DNA of 64,000 nucleotides, from positions 4,168,001-4,232,000 of the forward strand of contig JBBDHG010000054.1 in the NCBI GenBank assembly GCA_037951165.1, given 5' to 3'. Source of the stretch: Lophius americanus. Its lineage: Eukaryota; Chordata; Actinopteri; Lophiiformes; Lophiidae. The notes under the pieces are model-generated. The model was not told the DNA's origin, made no database searches, and worked only from the letters and a program-made list of their open reading frames with translations. A program made the translations under genes and the position numbers. Positions 48,519-60,500 of this stretch are shown here, in pieces (within the stretch, counting starts at the first letter, position 1; every line of letters begins with the position of its first letter).

Positions 48519-49060
48519 GGGGATATCCAGGAATGGAAGGAACCACGTCCGCCGCAGATCCTTCGTGTTAACCAGATAACTCGAAAACAAGTACATGGGT
48601 CATTTTCAAATTTGATACCTTTCTAGAGCTTAATGAGAGGAAGAAGTGGACTGATATTGGTAAATCTCTGTTGTGTATTTGGCACACAAGGGGGAGCTTT
48701 ATCTCCAAAAGTTTTAGGGGCATAAATTCTCAACCATTCGTCCAATTTTGTCCAAATTTGTTCCATATGAAATGAGAAATGTACTTTCTCTAAAAATTCA
48801 TATTTTTTAAATTAGGGGCAGCATTTCTACAACAAAGACTGTTTTTCAGAGGGAAAGGTCGTAACTATTGATTCAGTTTGGTCCAGATTTGTTGCATATG
48901 AATCGACTCGACGAGATCTATCTTGTATATATCATATATTTATTCTAATATTTAATATCTTGCTCTCTGGGCCGACCTTTTTATTTTAAATGTTATTTTT
49001 TTAGATCCTGCGGACAACTGCACATTTTATTTAAGGAGTTCAATCAGGGGATTGAAAAGA
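48519..49060 (+). mobile_element. HINE-like interspersed repeat, copy 9
   Basis: It starts near 'ggggatatccaggaatgga', equivalent to the second arm of the left hairpin. 'cagatccttcgtgttaacc' (48556), 'gaggaagaagtggactgat' (48639), 'cacaagggggagctttatct' (48684), 'cataaattctcaaccattcg' (48721), 'gcatatgaatcgact' (48894), 'gagatctatcttgtatat' and 'aaggagttcaatcaggggat' (49023) follow. The right terminal hairpin is missing after about 49060. It again carries a repeated middle block. Confidence 0.7.
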
Positions 49061-50329
49061 TAAGCTTGTGTGCAGATGGGAGATAGACAGGGACATCCAG
49101 ACAGAATTATAATATGTAAACCAACTATCACACAACAAAACAGGTACTGATAAAGTGCTTCCACACACACACACACTCACACAAAAACACACACACACTT
49201 ACACACAACCTTAAAATACCTTACAAGGTTAAGTTATCTTGTGCTAGCTTTGTTTAATGCTGCAATAGCTGCAGGAACAACGTCTCTACAGTGTTTTGTT
49301 TTCCCCTTAGGAGCAACAAAACGACGGCCAGGGGGAAGGAGCCAAAACTCTCTTTATAAAGGTTGGGAAAAGTCCTGAAGGAAAGAGCTGGCCTTATGCT
49401 GCAGCTGTAAAGAATACATATCTGCCAAAGTTTTTTGGGTATAAACACAATAGCTTCCAACAGCTTTGTCAGCCTTCTCCCCAGACTTCTTCAAAAATGG
49501 AGTCATAGCAGGATTAAGTCTTGATGGAGATGCTGGGATGCCCAGCAGGTCACTTTAAAGTATTATTTGATTTTAAACATTCCTATATGTGACAGGTAGA
49601 ATGGACTTCCTAAAGCTTACAGCCGGCGTCCAGGAGACTTCTCTTAGACTAAGACTATGGGTTAAAGTTTACATTTAAGATAGCCAACATTATATTACAT
49701 CATTATTTATAGAATGCGCTTGATCCGTTCACGGTTTCATGCGTCAGGTCTTTGTTGCGTGGGTTCCCATGCCAGTCCTTAGTAAGTACTATCCTCCATT
49801 TTTAAAAACATAACATCTTCTTCCTTGTTTGCTTTTAGAGGTGAAACGATTCTCATAATCTTTCTGCCTCTTTAACCTATTCTAACATGGGAATGCAACA
49901 TTTTTGTACATTAGTCTGTACGAAAAGATGTTATACCCGAAATACCTAGAGGTAAAATATAGTGTATGTCCACAGCTCTTTACTTCATGATTCCCAGTGT
50001 GACTACACTACTGTGGTCGTTCAAAAGTCTCCACTGTCATTGAGAGGTGACCTTTAATCCTTCGCATGGCAACAAACGCCCACTAATGCAGCATAATCAA
50101 AGTCTCATTATCGTGATCATGAGCCTCGGCAGACTCCATGAGTGGGAGTGGGAAGGATAATCCATAGACGAAATCATAGGCATGTGGAAATAGAAAAACA
50201 GCAGTTTATTACAATGTCTGTAGTAACAAAGAAGTAGAGAGGAGTCATGTTGTTGGCCTCAAATTAATGTCTTTTTCCTCTGAAAAATCGTGCAAAGATC
50301 TTCGTGAAAAGCCGGGATTTCAAGATGCT
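49061..50329. other. Non-coding apart from a CA array
   Basis: No gene recognised. The (CA)n array is listed separately. Confidence 0.5.
49161..49207. repeat. Interrupted (CA)n microsatellite
   Basis: CA dinucleotides in three blocks separated by short interruptions. Confidence 0.9.
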
Positions 50330-50780
50330 TTCTCAAAATAGTGACTTAGCATTTCAAAATAATGAATTATTATTTCAAAAAGTTGACTTAATATCTGAAA
50401 GTGACTTAGTAACTCAAACTAATGATGTAAGAGCTGAAAAATAATAGCATGGTATTTCAAAATTACGACTTAATATTTCAAAATAATGGCCAAGTATCTC
50501 AAAATCATGAGTTACAATCTCTAAATGATGAAATACTATAGAAAAATGACTTAGTTTCTCAAAATATTGACTTAATATAAATAATGACGTGGTATCTCAA
50601 TAATAGTGACTTAAGATTTCAAAATATTGACTTAGTATGTCAAATGAATGACTTAAATTCTCCAAATTATGGCATAATTTCAAAATAATGAGTTACAATC
50701 TCCAAATGATGGCTTTCCATCTGAAAATGATTAAGTATCTCAAAAGAATGATTTAGTATTTCAAAATAATGAGCTACTAC
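50330..50780. repeat. Degenerate minisatellite, about 22-bp unit, some 20 copies
   Basis: The motif 'tatttcaaaataatgactta' recurs across 450 bases with substitutions and small indels. Examples are 'catttcaaaataatgaatta' near 50351, 'tatctcaaaatcatgagtta' near 50494, 'tatctcaaaagaatgattta' near 50737 and 'tatttcaaaataatgagcta' near 50757. Units vary in length, so the period slips. It is an old, decaying tandem array with no coding role visible. Confidence 0.85.
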
Positions 50781-51479
50781 ACAAATCTAAATGACCCTCT
50801 CCAGAGAATATAGAGATTTAAGTAACATTTCTAAATGATAACATTTTACATTAAAAAGCTACATTAATAAATAATACACAAAGATGACAAATAGTCAATG
50901 ATTGTCTAATTGAATTAGCTTTTTATTTTTGAATGGATAGAACCACCACAAATTTGAGTCGTAGTGTAACAAATGTTTGCAACCCAATATTAAATGAGAT
51001 ATTCAGGTTTTTCTTTATTTCTCTAATTTATAGATTAATTAAAGTCAAACAGAGTTGATTACAATTTAACAATATAAAAATAAATGACCTTCCAGGTATA
51101 ACTTAGAATGCTTTCAGATGAGATTATTATTCTTTGCTAATTTTGCAGGAAGCACATTCATACTTTTATTTTCATTTTATTTTCAAAAAGGACATTAAAC
51201 CCATTATGAATACTGTTGGTGCTGCGATGCTCAGGCAAGTTTTATCAGCGTTCAAACATCCTAGTGATACGACTATTGCTTTAAGAGGATGGTTTAACAT
51301 TAGTAATAGACCCTGGTTTTAAAGGATGGAAATAATTTTACGAAATATGCCAGAGAATCCAAATATATTGGCCGTGATTTAAACCCCACATTGATCCGAC
51401 AAGGCTGTGCTTGTTTCTGTTTTTTTTCTTCTGTCCTACTCTTTCTGCCCTTCTGCACACATCTGTCTCCCTGCCTGCA
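50781..51479. other. Non-coding, no feature seen
   Basis: AT-rich spacer without recognised elements. Confidence 0.5.
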
Positions 51480-51910
51480 TGTGAGAGACTGAGTTGGATG
51501 TGCAAATTATCCTCTCAGCATGCCCTTGCCCTTGTAGCCCTGTTTTGATTCATCCCCCTCCCTGACTCTTTTCAGCTCCTTCCCCCGTCCTCTCCTTTCC
51601 CTCCTTTTAATTTCCAACTTCACAGTGTGCTGGACAGGTTCTGTCTTCATCAGCCTTTAATCTGCTTTGGAAACTACATTGTACACAATTGGAGGGCCCT
51701 AATTGATTTATACAGTGTAATTACTGCGTACTCGATCGTCTCATAAATGACAAACCTGGTCCCAGAGCCACTAATTAGAAAGGAACAGGATTTGCAGCTA
51801 ATATAAAACATTATTTCCAAATTAGAGCAGGATAAGTTGTCACAATATAATCACCACGCAAATTAATGCAGTTGTTTTCTGCTTTTGGGGTTCTTGTTTG
51901 GTTCAGAAAA
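51480..51910. promoter_or_regulatory. Possible conserved non-coding element
   Basis: A long non-repetitive stretch with many homeodomain-type cores: 'ccctaattgattta' (51709), 'gtaattactgc', 'ccactaattagaaagg' (51767), 'tgcagctaatat' and 'gcaaattaatgcag' (51858). 'cataaatgacaaacc' is also present. The density of ATTA/TAAT cores in otherwise balanced sequence resembles ultraconserved-type vertebrate enhancers. Only cross-species alignment could establish this. Confidence 0.3.
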
Positions 51911-52114
51911 TAATAGTGTTTACAATGTTTGCGTCTGGAGCCGTGGTTCTGCCGGATCCCCGGGGCTGGACTCTCTCAGATTGATTTCTAGGAAAAACAT
52001 ATGCACAACCGTGGTTTCTTTTTCTTGCAATTGTTAAGGTTTATAGTCCATTTTCCCAATGATGTGCCTGAAGAGTCGTGGTTATTCAATTTTCATCACA
52101 TCGATTTGGCCGCC

Positions 52115-52425
52115 ATAGTATTTTACTAATAAGGGGCAGCTTCTAACAAAAACACAAACATTTGGACATAAATTCTTAACCATTAGTCCAAATTAGTCCA
52201 GATTTGGTGCATATGAATCAACTTGAAGGCATCTATCTTTAATACATAAGATTTTTCTCAAAAGGGGGAGCTTGTTTTTTTCTAAATTAAAATCAAGGTT
52301 TTCTGGAAATAATTTCACATTTAATTTGAGAAGTTCAATCAGGGTGATTGTTTGTACAATGCAGGGGACTGGGGGCTTTTCAGGGATATACCATTGATGT
52401 CAGGGAGGACAACGTAGGCTTAGTT
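52115..52425 (+). mobile_element. HINE-like interspersed repeat, copy 10 (right half)
   Basis: It contains 'aataaggggcagctt' (52127), 'ttcttaaccattagtccaaa', 'ggtgcatatgaatcaactt' (52206), 'gggggagctt', 'cacatttaatttgagaagtt' (52316) and 'cagggtgattgtttgtacaa'. The right end has the inner inverted word 'ggcttttcagggatata', a weakened hairpin (TGTC, AGGGA, GGACA) and a closing 'ggcttagtt' at 52425. The left half is missing. Confidence 0.7.
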
Positions 52426-53170
52426 AGTGCTTTTTTTTTTAAATATTTTTTGCTTTTTATAAAGTCACACTTAGAACTATTTATACTTTCACTGTGGATT
52501 AACCCCTAAGAATCCAAACCAGTTTCTCCTCAAAAGGAAAATTATGATGGTTATTAAATAGACCAAATGGAAAACATGTTCATGAAATTATTACATGAAA
52601 TTATTCTTTATGACAGATATTTCAAATGTTACATACATCAGTTACTTTTTCTCTTACTTAGGTGCAAATATGTCACTTTTTATTTACATGTTTCAAGATT
52701 CAAACTTTGCTGTTTGTCTATCATGAAAATGAAATATATCAATGTTTTCCCACCTTTATTTTTTATCATTTTATTCAAAATATGTTGTCAGAAGAGATTA
52801 AATAGAACACGGGACAGGTCATTAAAGCATAAGAATCATTAATTGTATGTAAACATTGTTTAAGTAACAAAAGGCACGTTGAAAATGAAGCATGGAAGGA
52901 CTACTTGATCTTAGGATGAACCTGTATCATGGAACTTCCATGACTTGTATTACCATGGTTACCTATGGAGTAAAGTGAGGTCACTTGCTCACTGTTAAAA
53001 AGGAGAACCTTTAAGCTTTTAACATACGTTGAAAATTTTTGTGAGTCATGAGGAACACCGTAGCCCGTCCCTCCACTAGTGTCTCAATGGAACCTTGAAA
53101 ATATTAGATCAGAATAATATATTTTCTCTTTTTGCAAAATATATTGCAATATGGAAATACAAGAAACTTT
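52426..53170. other. Non-coding, no feature seen
   Basis: AT-rich; the 91-codon frame 52567-52842 is Phe/Leu/Ile-rich and looks like chance. Confidence 0.5.
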
Positions 53171-53291
53171 ATTTCATATATAAATATCTAAATATATATA
53201 TATAGTATATAGTAAGTATATAAATATAGTATATAGTATAGTAATATAGTATATATAGTATAGTATAGAATGTATCTAAATATATATATCA
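53171..53291. repeat. AT-rich low-complexity array (tatagtat words)
   Basis: Irregular repetition of 'tatagtatatagta' and 'aatatatatat' words over 120 bases. Confidence 0.8.
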
Positions 53292-53318
53292 GCATTTGAC
53301 CTCATTACCTCCATTTTC

Positions 53319-53332
53319 GGGGGGGGGGGGGG
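53319..53332 (+). repeat. G14 homopolymer
   Basis: Fourteen G in a row, unusual in this AT-rich setting; a second run of 11 G lies at 54484-54494. Both are hard to sequence and may be length-variable. Confidence 0.9.
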
Positions 53333-54737
53333 TGTTACACAAGAATGAGTGATACACAGTGTAAAAAAAATAAGACAACTCAGTAAAGTTTTCAACAGGC
53401 AAGCAGGCATGGCGTGGTGATGTGTTCACAACACCAAATACATATCGTTGTTATCCAGGTCACAACCAAAAGAGGACAGCTCATCACCTCTAGGTTTTAT
53501 CAAACAGCTCAGAAAACAACAAATAGAGAACCTCTGGAATGACTCCAACTGGGACGTATAATTGTCTGCTAGATTATTCCTCCTCCAGAGACAGAGCGGA
53601 TTTACCGTGAGCTGATCTCAGACTTTACAACACAATCTCTAACCCAGGCTGCAGCTGGATTATTTTTACCTCACTAGCCAAATAACACTGGGGCCTCTGA
53701 GACAATCACTGTGGATTTACTAGATCCTGCAGGTTATTCAATAGCAACACACTCAGTGTATCCAAGAATCCTGGATTCTGAGTAAAATATGTTACAGCAT
53801 CAATATTCTCACGACTCTAAATTTGTGGATTAGTCATTATGTGAGAATCAGAGGAGGTTTTTTTTCAGTTAAAAAGTTATAGCTAGCAGTTTTTGAGGTT
53901 ATCTGCTTTACTTGAAAGTTCAGATCCTGTCATGTGACGACTGGGCGCATGAACAAATAACTAAACTGATGCAGAAATTGGATTTAGTGAGGTCTGAGTT
54001 CATTAAGGATCTTTTAATATCATTTGAAGACCACAATAAAGATAATTTTTTAAAAAAAGTGTAGACAATGTGTAAAATCTACTAGAGGGCAAACAATTGA
54101 TAAACTGTAAAAATTGTCCAGAGAGATTATGCTAAAGAGACTTTCAAATGACAGCAGTGAAAGACTCTGTACAGTATCATAGTAGATGTGGTATTGATCT
54201 CAAATAAAGAAACAGAAAATGACTGTATTATTTATGGTCCCAAAATATGGAAAATATTGAGTTTTACTCTAAAAATAAAAACGTTTTGGTAAAATAAACG
54301 GAAAAATAACGTAATATCATAAGTATGTTAATATCGTGAAAGTATTAGTGCTTTAATTTCAGATTTTGCTGATATAAAGATTTGATTTCACATTGACAAC
54401 TTTTAGCCATTTAGCAAGATTATATTGTTGTTTCTACGGCTAAAAAGTTTGTTAACATTTCTGAAATAATGTTAATTTATTTTGGGGGGGGGGGATTATG
54501 TGGATAAATGGATTTTTTATGACTAAATTCTGGCAACCAGAACTGCCGGTATTTTACTGTAAATTTTAAAATTGTAAACTTTATTTTTGAGATTCATGTA
54601 CAGCTGACATAAATGAAATTTTTGTTTTAATCAGATTTGTTTGACTGATAAAACTAGAATGGGATTGATTTTTAAAAAAAAGAAGAAAAAAAAGAATGTT
54701 TAATTAAACTGATTCAGGTTAATTCACCAAAGTATGT
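53333..54737. other. Non-coding, no feature seen
   Basis: No gene or nameable repeat apart from the G11 run at 54484-54494. Confidence 0.5.
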
Positions 54738-54805
54738 CCTAAAAGGGGCAGTTTATAAAATGTTGTGGCATCTAGGGGCGACGTTACAGATTCTATTACA
54801 CCTCA
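54738..54805 (+). repeat. Diverged copy of the 'aaaggtgcagtgtgtagaattt' fish repeat
   Basis: 'aaaaggggcagtttataaaa' then 'tggcatctaggggcgacg' and 'ttacagatt' follow the order of the repeat at 41810-41870 (inverse strand there). More diverged, so lower confidence. Confidence 0.45.
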
Positions 54806-55419
54806 GCTCACATCAGAAATGTGACTAGTGGGATAACGAGCACTCTGAACCGTTCGGCCCCCAGATCCCGGACCTCAACATTTACCTTGTCAGGTTTAGT
54901 CTTCATGTTAACATTGACATTTGCTTTATAACCCATTAAATTCTTGCTCTCATTTCATAATATTGAACCAGAAAGATGTTTGGATTTAAAATTGAAATAT
55001 TGCTCTTGATGAAAGAATGCATACGAAAAAAGAAGAAAGGTCCGTGAAGCCCAACTGCTTCAGCGGGAAGCTCAGCCGCAGCTGGTTCCACTTCTACTGG
55101 CCAAGAAATTAATTTATCAGCTTGAGTATAATTGTGGTGCAAGTGGGCTGGATGCTCAGTCAACAGGAGGATAATGGTAGTCGGACTGAGTCACGTAAGA
55201 GTCGGGCTGGTCACGCCAATATGCTCGTGCATACGTATGAGACAGAGAAAAAATAATTCAGCCTGATGTTTGGGCTATTAAAACAAACAGCCATGTGGGT
55301 GTGGCTGTCAACACTCATTAGTGCTGCTGTCACCTTCGCCAGTCCAATAATTACTGGCACTATGAAGCCACCAGCATCACCCCACTTCCACACAAATACC
55401 TGAGATAGCATTAGTCCAC
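54806..55419. other. Non-coding, no firm feature seen
   Basis: Mixed-GC unique sequence. 55040-55150 ('ccaagaaattaatttatcag', 'gagtataattgtgg') may be conserved non-coding DNA. Minus-strand frames here have no known domain. Confidence 0.4.
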
Positions 55420-55680
55420 TTCTCTGCGTCCACTTGGGCCTGTCAATTAGTGTGAGTCACGGAAAATCTACTAGCGCCAGGATTTCCTGGTGAGAGTTTT
55501 GCCATTTTGCAGCGGTATGGGGTCGTCGGTGGTCTTCATGTCCTTTCATTTTTCTGTCAGCTTTAATGAATGTGGTGCAGGCGGGGTTGTGCACATCGTG
55601 TGCTGACACTCTCTGCAAAGCTGTTCAATGGAAACAAATTCAATTAGGATTTCTAGGTATCTATTTAGTGTTTGTAACTA
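55420..55680. promoter_or_regulatory. Possible conserved non-coding element
   Basis: Unique, GC-balanced sequence with 'gtcaattagtgtgag', 'ccattttgcagc', 'ctttcatttttctgtcagc', 'tttaatgaatgtgg' and 'attcaattaggattt'. The look is that of constrained non-coding DNA. No motif is diagnostic. Confidence 0.2.
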
Positions 55681-57009
55681 GCAGAGCTTTTACGCTGGCC
55701 CTCTTTGAATGTTGTTTTGTGATTGTATGATTTTGTGGTTACATATATATGGATATGTATAATTCTGCTGGTTATTACATAGTAATAAACTAATCCATTT
55801 TTTTTAACGTCACGTTCATCACAACATAATCCTCTTCTCACATTTCATAGTCTTTAAAAAATATATATCTCATGTATTTTATAGATATTTTTCATTCATT
55901 AATATCAATATAAATATAAAATAGGTATTTGAGATTTTAAAATATTATTATTATTTTTTTTTTTTTATTACTGATTCAGATCAATTTTTGGTTGTATTAT
56001 ATATCATATAATATAATTTATTATAATACATTAAATTAAAATTATGAATGCATTTTCACACACACACATACAAGTATATACTCTGTATATAGTAATATGA
56101 AAATATATTAGAATATGAAAATATAATATAGTCTATTATATGTTTGTATTCACTTTGTATAATAAATATAGGAAAATTTCCATTAATATTTATTTATATG
56201 AATGGATTACATTATGATTATTATCGTTTTATAAATACTTACACATTTAAAAAATATATAATCATTATTATTGAATTATTATGCGATATTTTATTCAAAT
56301 TCGTGTCATTTTAAAGAAGAAGAATAAATTGATGATTAATAAGCAGAGACATCTTATTCCACAAGCTTGACATTAATACATGTGTTATTGTATGTTTTCT
56401 ACTTTTCACATAAAGTTGGAGGCTGTGCATGACTTTGATAAAACTGCATGGCCTTGTTCAACCAGTTACTGTTTTGCACAGGGCACATTTAGTTTTTCTA
56501 ATTTCACGTCTCTAATATGCATGTTCTCGATTGTTATGGAATAATTAGTTGGCTGTTATGAGCTGGATGATGGGCGCTGTAACCACAGCACTCCATGAAT
56601 ACCAATGTGGCATTCCAAGCATGAGCAGACAAACACAATACTACTGTCTGGCCCGGAACACTGGGTTTTCAAGAAAAAAAGACATTTATAATAAAAAGAA
56701 GACTAAGGAATCTCATTGACTGGAAATTCAGTTAATTTCCATGAAATCTGGTGAACTGAAAAGAATGTGGCTTTCATCTGCATAAAGGATTGAATCCATT
56801 TGTTTTTCTCTCACCTTTTTACACAAGAACTACTGAACCAGTTTTCACAAAACTGGGCCGGGGTCAGAAAGCCATCAGCATAAAAATGGCGAGCTTGATG
56901 AGAATGATTAGCCTCGATTTTCTAGTTGCATGTCATTATTTTCAAACCCATGTTGGGTCACACCAACCCAACCTATTACCCAAAACCGGAGGTAGCAAAA
57001 ATTCACTCT
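55681..57009. other. Very AT-rich non-coding region
   Basis: 55740-56340 is dominated by 'atata', 'aatatt' and T-runs. 56790-56880 holds a short, diverged match to the 18136-18303 type of repeat ('caagaactactgaaccag', 'tttcacaaaactggg'). A short unique stretch at 56540-56640 ('catgaataccaatgtgg', 'cattccaagcatgagc') stands out from the AT background. Confidence 0.5.
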
Positions 57010-57340
57010 TTCTTGTTCGTTAAAGTAAAAGTATTCGTTCGACTTCTTTTCTCAAGTACCACTGAAAAAGTACAATTGAAATAGTTAATCAAAGAGAAAG
57101 TAATAAAAAAGTAGTAGTGTAAAAGCATAAAAGTGATTAAAGAAAAAAGTTGTGCTCTGAAGGTAAAAATATGTAAAGATAAGGGTAGTAAAGTAAAAGT
57201 AAAAATGTGTAAAAGTAGAAGGTACCAGTATACAAGTAAAACACTGTAGTATAAAAGTTAAAAGAAGTATAAAAATAAATGATACTAATATAAAAGTGGA
57301 TAGTAAAAGTATAGAATTAAAAGAATTATGAAAGCAAAGT
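57010..57340. repeat. Degenerate 'agtaaaagtat' repeat
   Basis: 'gtaaaag' and 'tataaaag' words recur every 10-15 bases, with 'tcaagtacca' near 57052. This resembles an expanded and decayed version of the teleost 'aagtaaaagtac' repeat also seen at 41147. The minus-strand Phe/Leu-rich frame is its translation artefact. Confidence 0.6.
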
Positions 57341-57599
57341 GTGGCAATGAATTGAACGATAAACTGTGTCCAAACCAGCCCAGAATGGTTCTTCACGTTT
57401 CTGTTTCTCTTCTTATGTATGTTGTTAAGATGTCGGGAAAACACACAATGAATCAAATTAAAAAGATGAACTAAAGCAATGTATCTGTTTTAATTGTAAA
57501 AAGTAATGTGAAAAAATGCAGATGTTTTCATTAAGGTATAGGGAGTTTGAGATCAACCCAGTATTTGACTTATGAGAATAACCCAACATTTTTTAGAGT

Positions 57600-58310
57600 G
57601 TAGACCGACATGCGGGGGATTGTTTGGCCATGGCCTTTCCAGAGAACCGCTCAATTAAGAAAAGGCAGCGTTGTCAGATTAAATCTCCCTGTATGTCTTT
57701 ATTCAGGAAGTTATGAATCCTCTCTATGTCATGAATCGAGCATGGAGCGAGAGAGAGAATGATGCAAGAAAGAAAAAAAAAGTCTTTGAAAGAGTGAGAG
57801 TCTTCAGCCCCAAATGGGCCAACAAAAGTAGAGGAGGAGAACCAAGGAGAGGTCGATCCGGGGTCAGTGAAGGCCCGGCAGCAATGGATCCTTCTCTAGG
57901 AGGAGAGACGCTGATAAGGCCAGGTAGCTCATGCAGTGCTGAGGTTTAAGAGGGCACCAAGATAACAGGCTGCAGATAGGACCGGCCAACACAGCTGGAC
58001 CACAGATAACAGCAAGGACTTGTTGCCCTCAACAGGAACAAGAATTCTCATTTGTGCAGAACTTGCACTGATATTTGGTGGTACTTGCATTAAAGGTTCT
58101 ATTGTTTTTCCTGTGGTTAACAACACTGTTAAGACTTATTGATTTGCTTTGTCACTTGAATGTAGTTATTTAATCCCCTTATTTTATTTCTATTTTGTTT
58201 GTTTCAATATTTGTCATTCATACATTTAGCCTTTTATTGTTTTGTCTTTCATTGTGTATCCTATCAAATCCGATCCCTTGTACAATTGTTTGTCAATAAA
58301 AAACTCTCCT
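57600..58310 (+). other. Possible transcript 3' end (unidentified)
   Basis: 57600-57960 is GC-richer than the surroundings and carries a 78-codon frame (57713-57949), RKKKKVFERVRVFSPKWANK then SRGGEPRRGRSG, with no known domain. After its stop the sequence shifts to a T-rich, UTR-like run that ends in AATAAA (58295-58300). The combination looks like a terminal exon plus 3' UTR of a long non-coding RNA or an unknown gene. A transposon-borne transcript unit is equally possible. No splice acceptor is convincing. Confidence 0.3.
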
Positions 58311-58922
58311 GATTTAATTATATAGTAATTACTATGCTGATTGACTTCTCATTAGGGGTATAAATGATTGTCTGAAATGATACTACCATCAGAATTGGCC
58401 ACTATTTTTTTTTTCCACCTATTCTACCGTCACACATTAGTATATTCATTGTGTTTCCTCTTGTATTTCTTTCCTACAAATGAAAGCAGAAAAAAACCCA
58501 TTAGCATCAGAAATCAGATAAAGCCTTATTCTCTCTGACATTAGATCATATAATGTGTGTTATTTATGACACACACACAGCTGTGTGTGGTTTACACTTC
58601 TGTCCAGAGGCGTGATGAACCTGAGCTGTTTCCCTTTTACTGTGCATCCGTTAAAACAATAGTTAAACCTCCATATGCAGCCCCAAGGACAAAAAATATT
58701 AAATAGGAAATGTTTCACTCTGGTGAGACACACCGTCGTTTTCAGATCTTTCCCATTTAGCTTTCATCTCACTCGGCGTCTTGATTCTGAAAATCTCTAC
58801 TGTCTTTGCTTAAAGTCAATTCATGCTTCTGATCACGTTGTCTGCAATTAGTTTGTCTTTAACTCTGTCAACGCTCAACACACGGGGAGTTCAGAAAAGT
58901 GCATTCATCTGCGTATGTAGAC
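58311..58922. other. Non-coding, no feature seen
   Basis: Unique AT-rich sequence; a short CA run at about 58570. Confidence 0.5.
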
Positions 58923-59112
58923 TGCTGTGAAAAAGTATTTGACCCCCCCCTCACAAACTTTATCAGGTCTGCAAAGAAGGGTGGGGACAAATCCCACCAG
59001 AGTTGTGTCAGAGACTTAGATCTAATTATCAGAAGTTTTTGGTTGTAGTTGTTGTGCTAAAGGTGGCTAATGCTAGCTTTTCAGTTCCAGGGGTAATCAC
59101 TTTTTCCACACT
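58923..59112 (+). mobile_element. DNA-transposon derivative ('gctgtgaaaaagtatttg' type), 190 bp
   Basis: The left end 'gctgtgaaaaagtatttgac' and C-run, and the right end 'ggggtaatcactttttccac', form inverted termini. Between them 'cagagttgtgtcagagactt', 'agatctaattatcagaag', 'tttttggttgtagttgttgt' and 'taaaggtgg' follow the order of a known fish non-autonomous element. It is internally deleted, with no transposase. Confidence 0.75.
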
Positions 59113-60219
59113 GGTGGTGGTGAAGCTTTTGTCAGTGTGACGGTGTTTCCTCTCCTCTAATTGTCACTTGAATGATAAAAAAAAAAATGATTTTGTAGAT
59201 GTGGATGACAACTTGATTCATGCACATTCAGAAAATTATAAATTCAATTGTTTGTTGAGGAATCTGAAGCTCAAATATCTCAGAACAAATAAATAAAGCT
59301 CTAGCAGAAGACCAGTAAAGGTGATAATCTCTTTGCACCCTCACAGTAATCCCTCATATTATTCATCGCCAGTCTCAGCAGAGTCATCAGCCATCACCAC
59401 AAGTATCTATACCGCAAGGGATAAACCAGCTGCTGCTCAGGACTGATTCCCTTCAATCACAATCTCCTTCATGAGTTTCAATGCCAAAGATTTTCTAATG
59501 GACTTATTATTACAGATCAACTGTTGTAATAAACTTTCCTCCTTACTTCATTCTTTCTCTGCTGACAGAAATATCTTTTGAGCACAGGACGATGTGGTTT
59601 GACTGGGCAGCTCACAGTGAGAATGTGAACTGAGAAGTTAACATGCTCAGTTTATATTCTCCAGACATATACATATGTGTGTGTGATTGTGCGTGTGTGT
59701 GTGTATGTGTGTGTGTGTGTGTGGTGTACGAGAAAATGTAATGGCCTCCGCTGTACAGACTTTATAGCTGAGGCCATTACGAATTTACGAGTGATGAATA
59801 ATGTACAGGAAAGAATAGTTTTACAGGAGTAGTTATATCTGCTTTATAATTTACTGTGGGCAAAGGTGTTCAGGGAGGCCAGTCACGCAACGGGCCTTCT
59901 TTCAGCTCAACAGTTTGGCCAACTTCTGATGGCACTAAATTTAACTCTCCTAACTTCATTACCATTTTTTTTACGGAGTAGAAATGTATTACACTGACCC
60001 ATTAAATTGTCTCCTGTGTTTATCTTCCCTTGATGGTGAGGATTTATAAGAGGACTCTTTACCCAGCCGGGGTGATAATGGAGTGCTGAGTGACTGAGGA
60101 TATGCAGGGAACATCCTTTCCCTATATAAAAATACTTTCTGATATAGGCTTGCTATAAAAGGGGCACAGAGTTTGAGGATGTTTGTATATTTTCATGAAA
60201 TAAAACACCCTATTGCTTA
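59113..60219. other. Non-coding apart from a GT array
   Basis: No gene recognised. A (GT)n array, interrupted, lies at 59676-59723. Confidence 0.5.
59676..59723. repeat. Interrupted (GT)n microsatellite
   Basis: GT dinucleotides in several blocks with single-base interruptions. Confidence 0.9.
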
Positions 60220-60500
60220 TTATCTTGTGCAGATCTGCTTAGTTCATTTCCCTGTGTCACTGGCATTCTCGTGAAAATGTGTGTTTGTCTCTTAAATCGG
60301 CCCCTTTGATTTAATTATCAGCGTAGCTCTATTAAGGACTCCGTTTACCAATCTCTCCATGCATAAATACACTGGCACACACCAATAATGCAACATTCCA
60401 TCTGTCCAACCAGGCTAAATTTAGCTTTGCAATGTTGGCATTTGCACATGTTATTTCTGTAATTGCCCGCCTGTATACACTCATTTAGACCGTCGTGGAA
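60220..60500. promoter_or_regulatory. Possible conserved non-coding element
   Basis: Unique sequence with 'cccctttgatttaattatca', 'gctctattaaggact', 'ccatgcataaatacac' and 'gctaaatttagctttgc'. The dense developmental-type words suggest constraint, but this rests on appearance. Confidence 0.25.

Noticed and set aside
57085..57456. 123-codon minus-strand Phe/Thr/Leu-rich frame
   Set aside because: It is the antisense of the degenerate 'agtaaaagtat' repeat.
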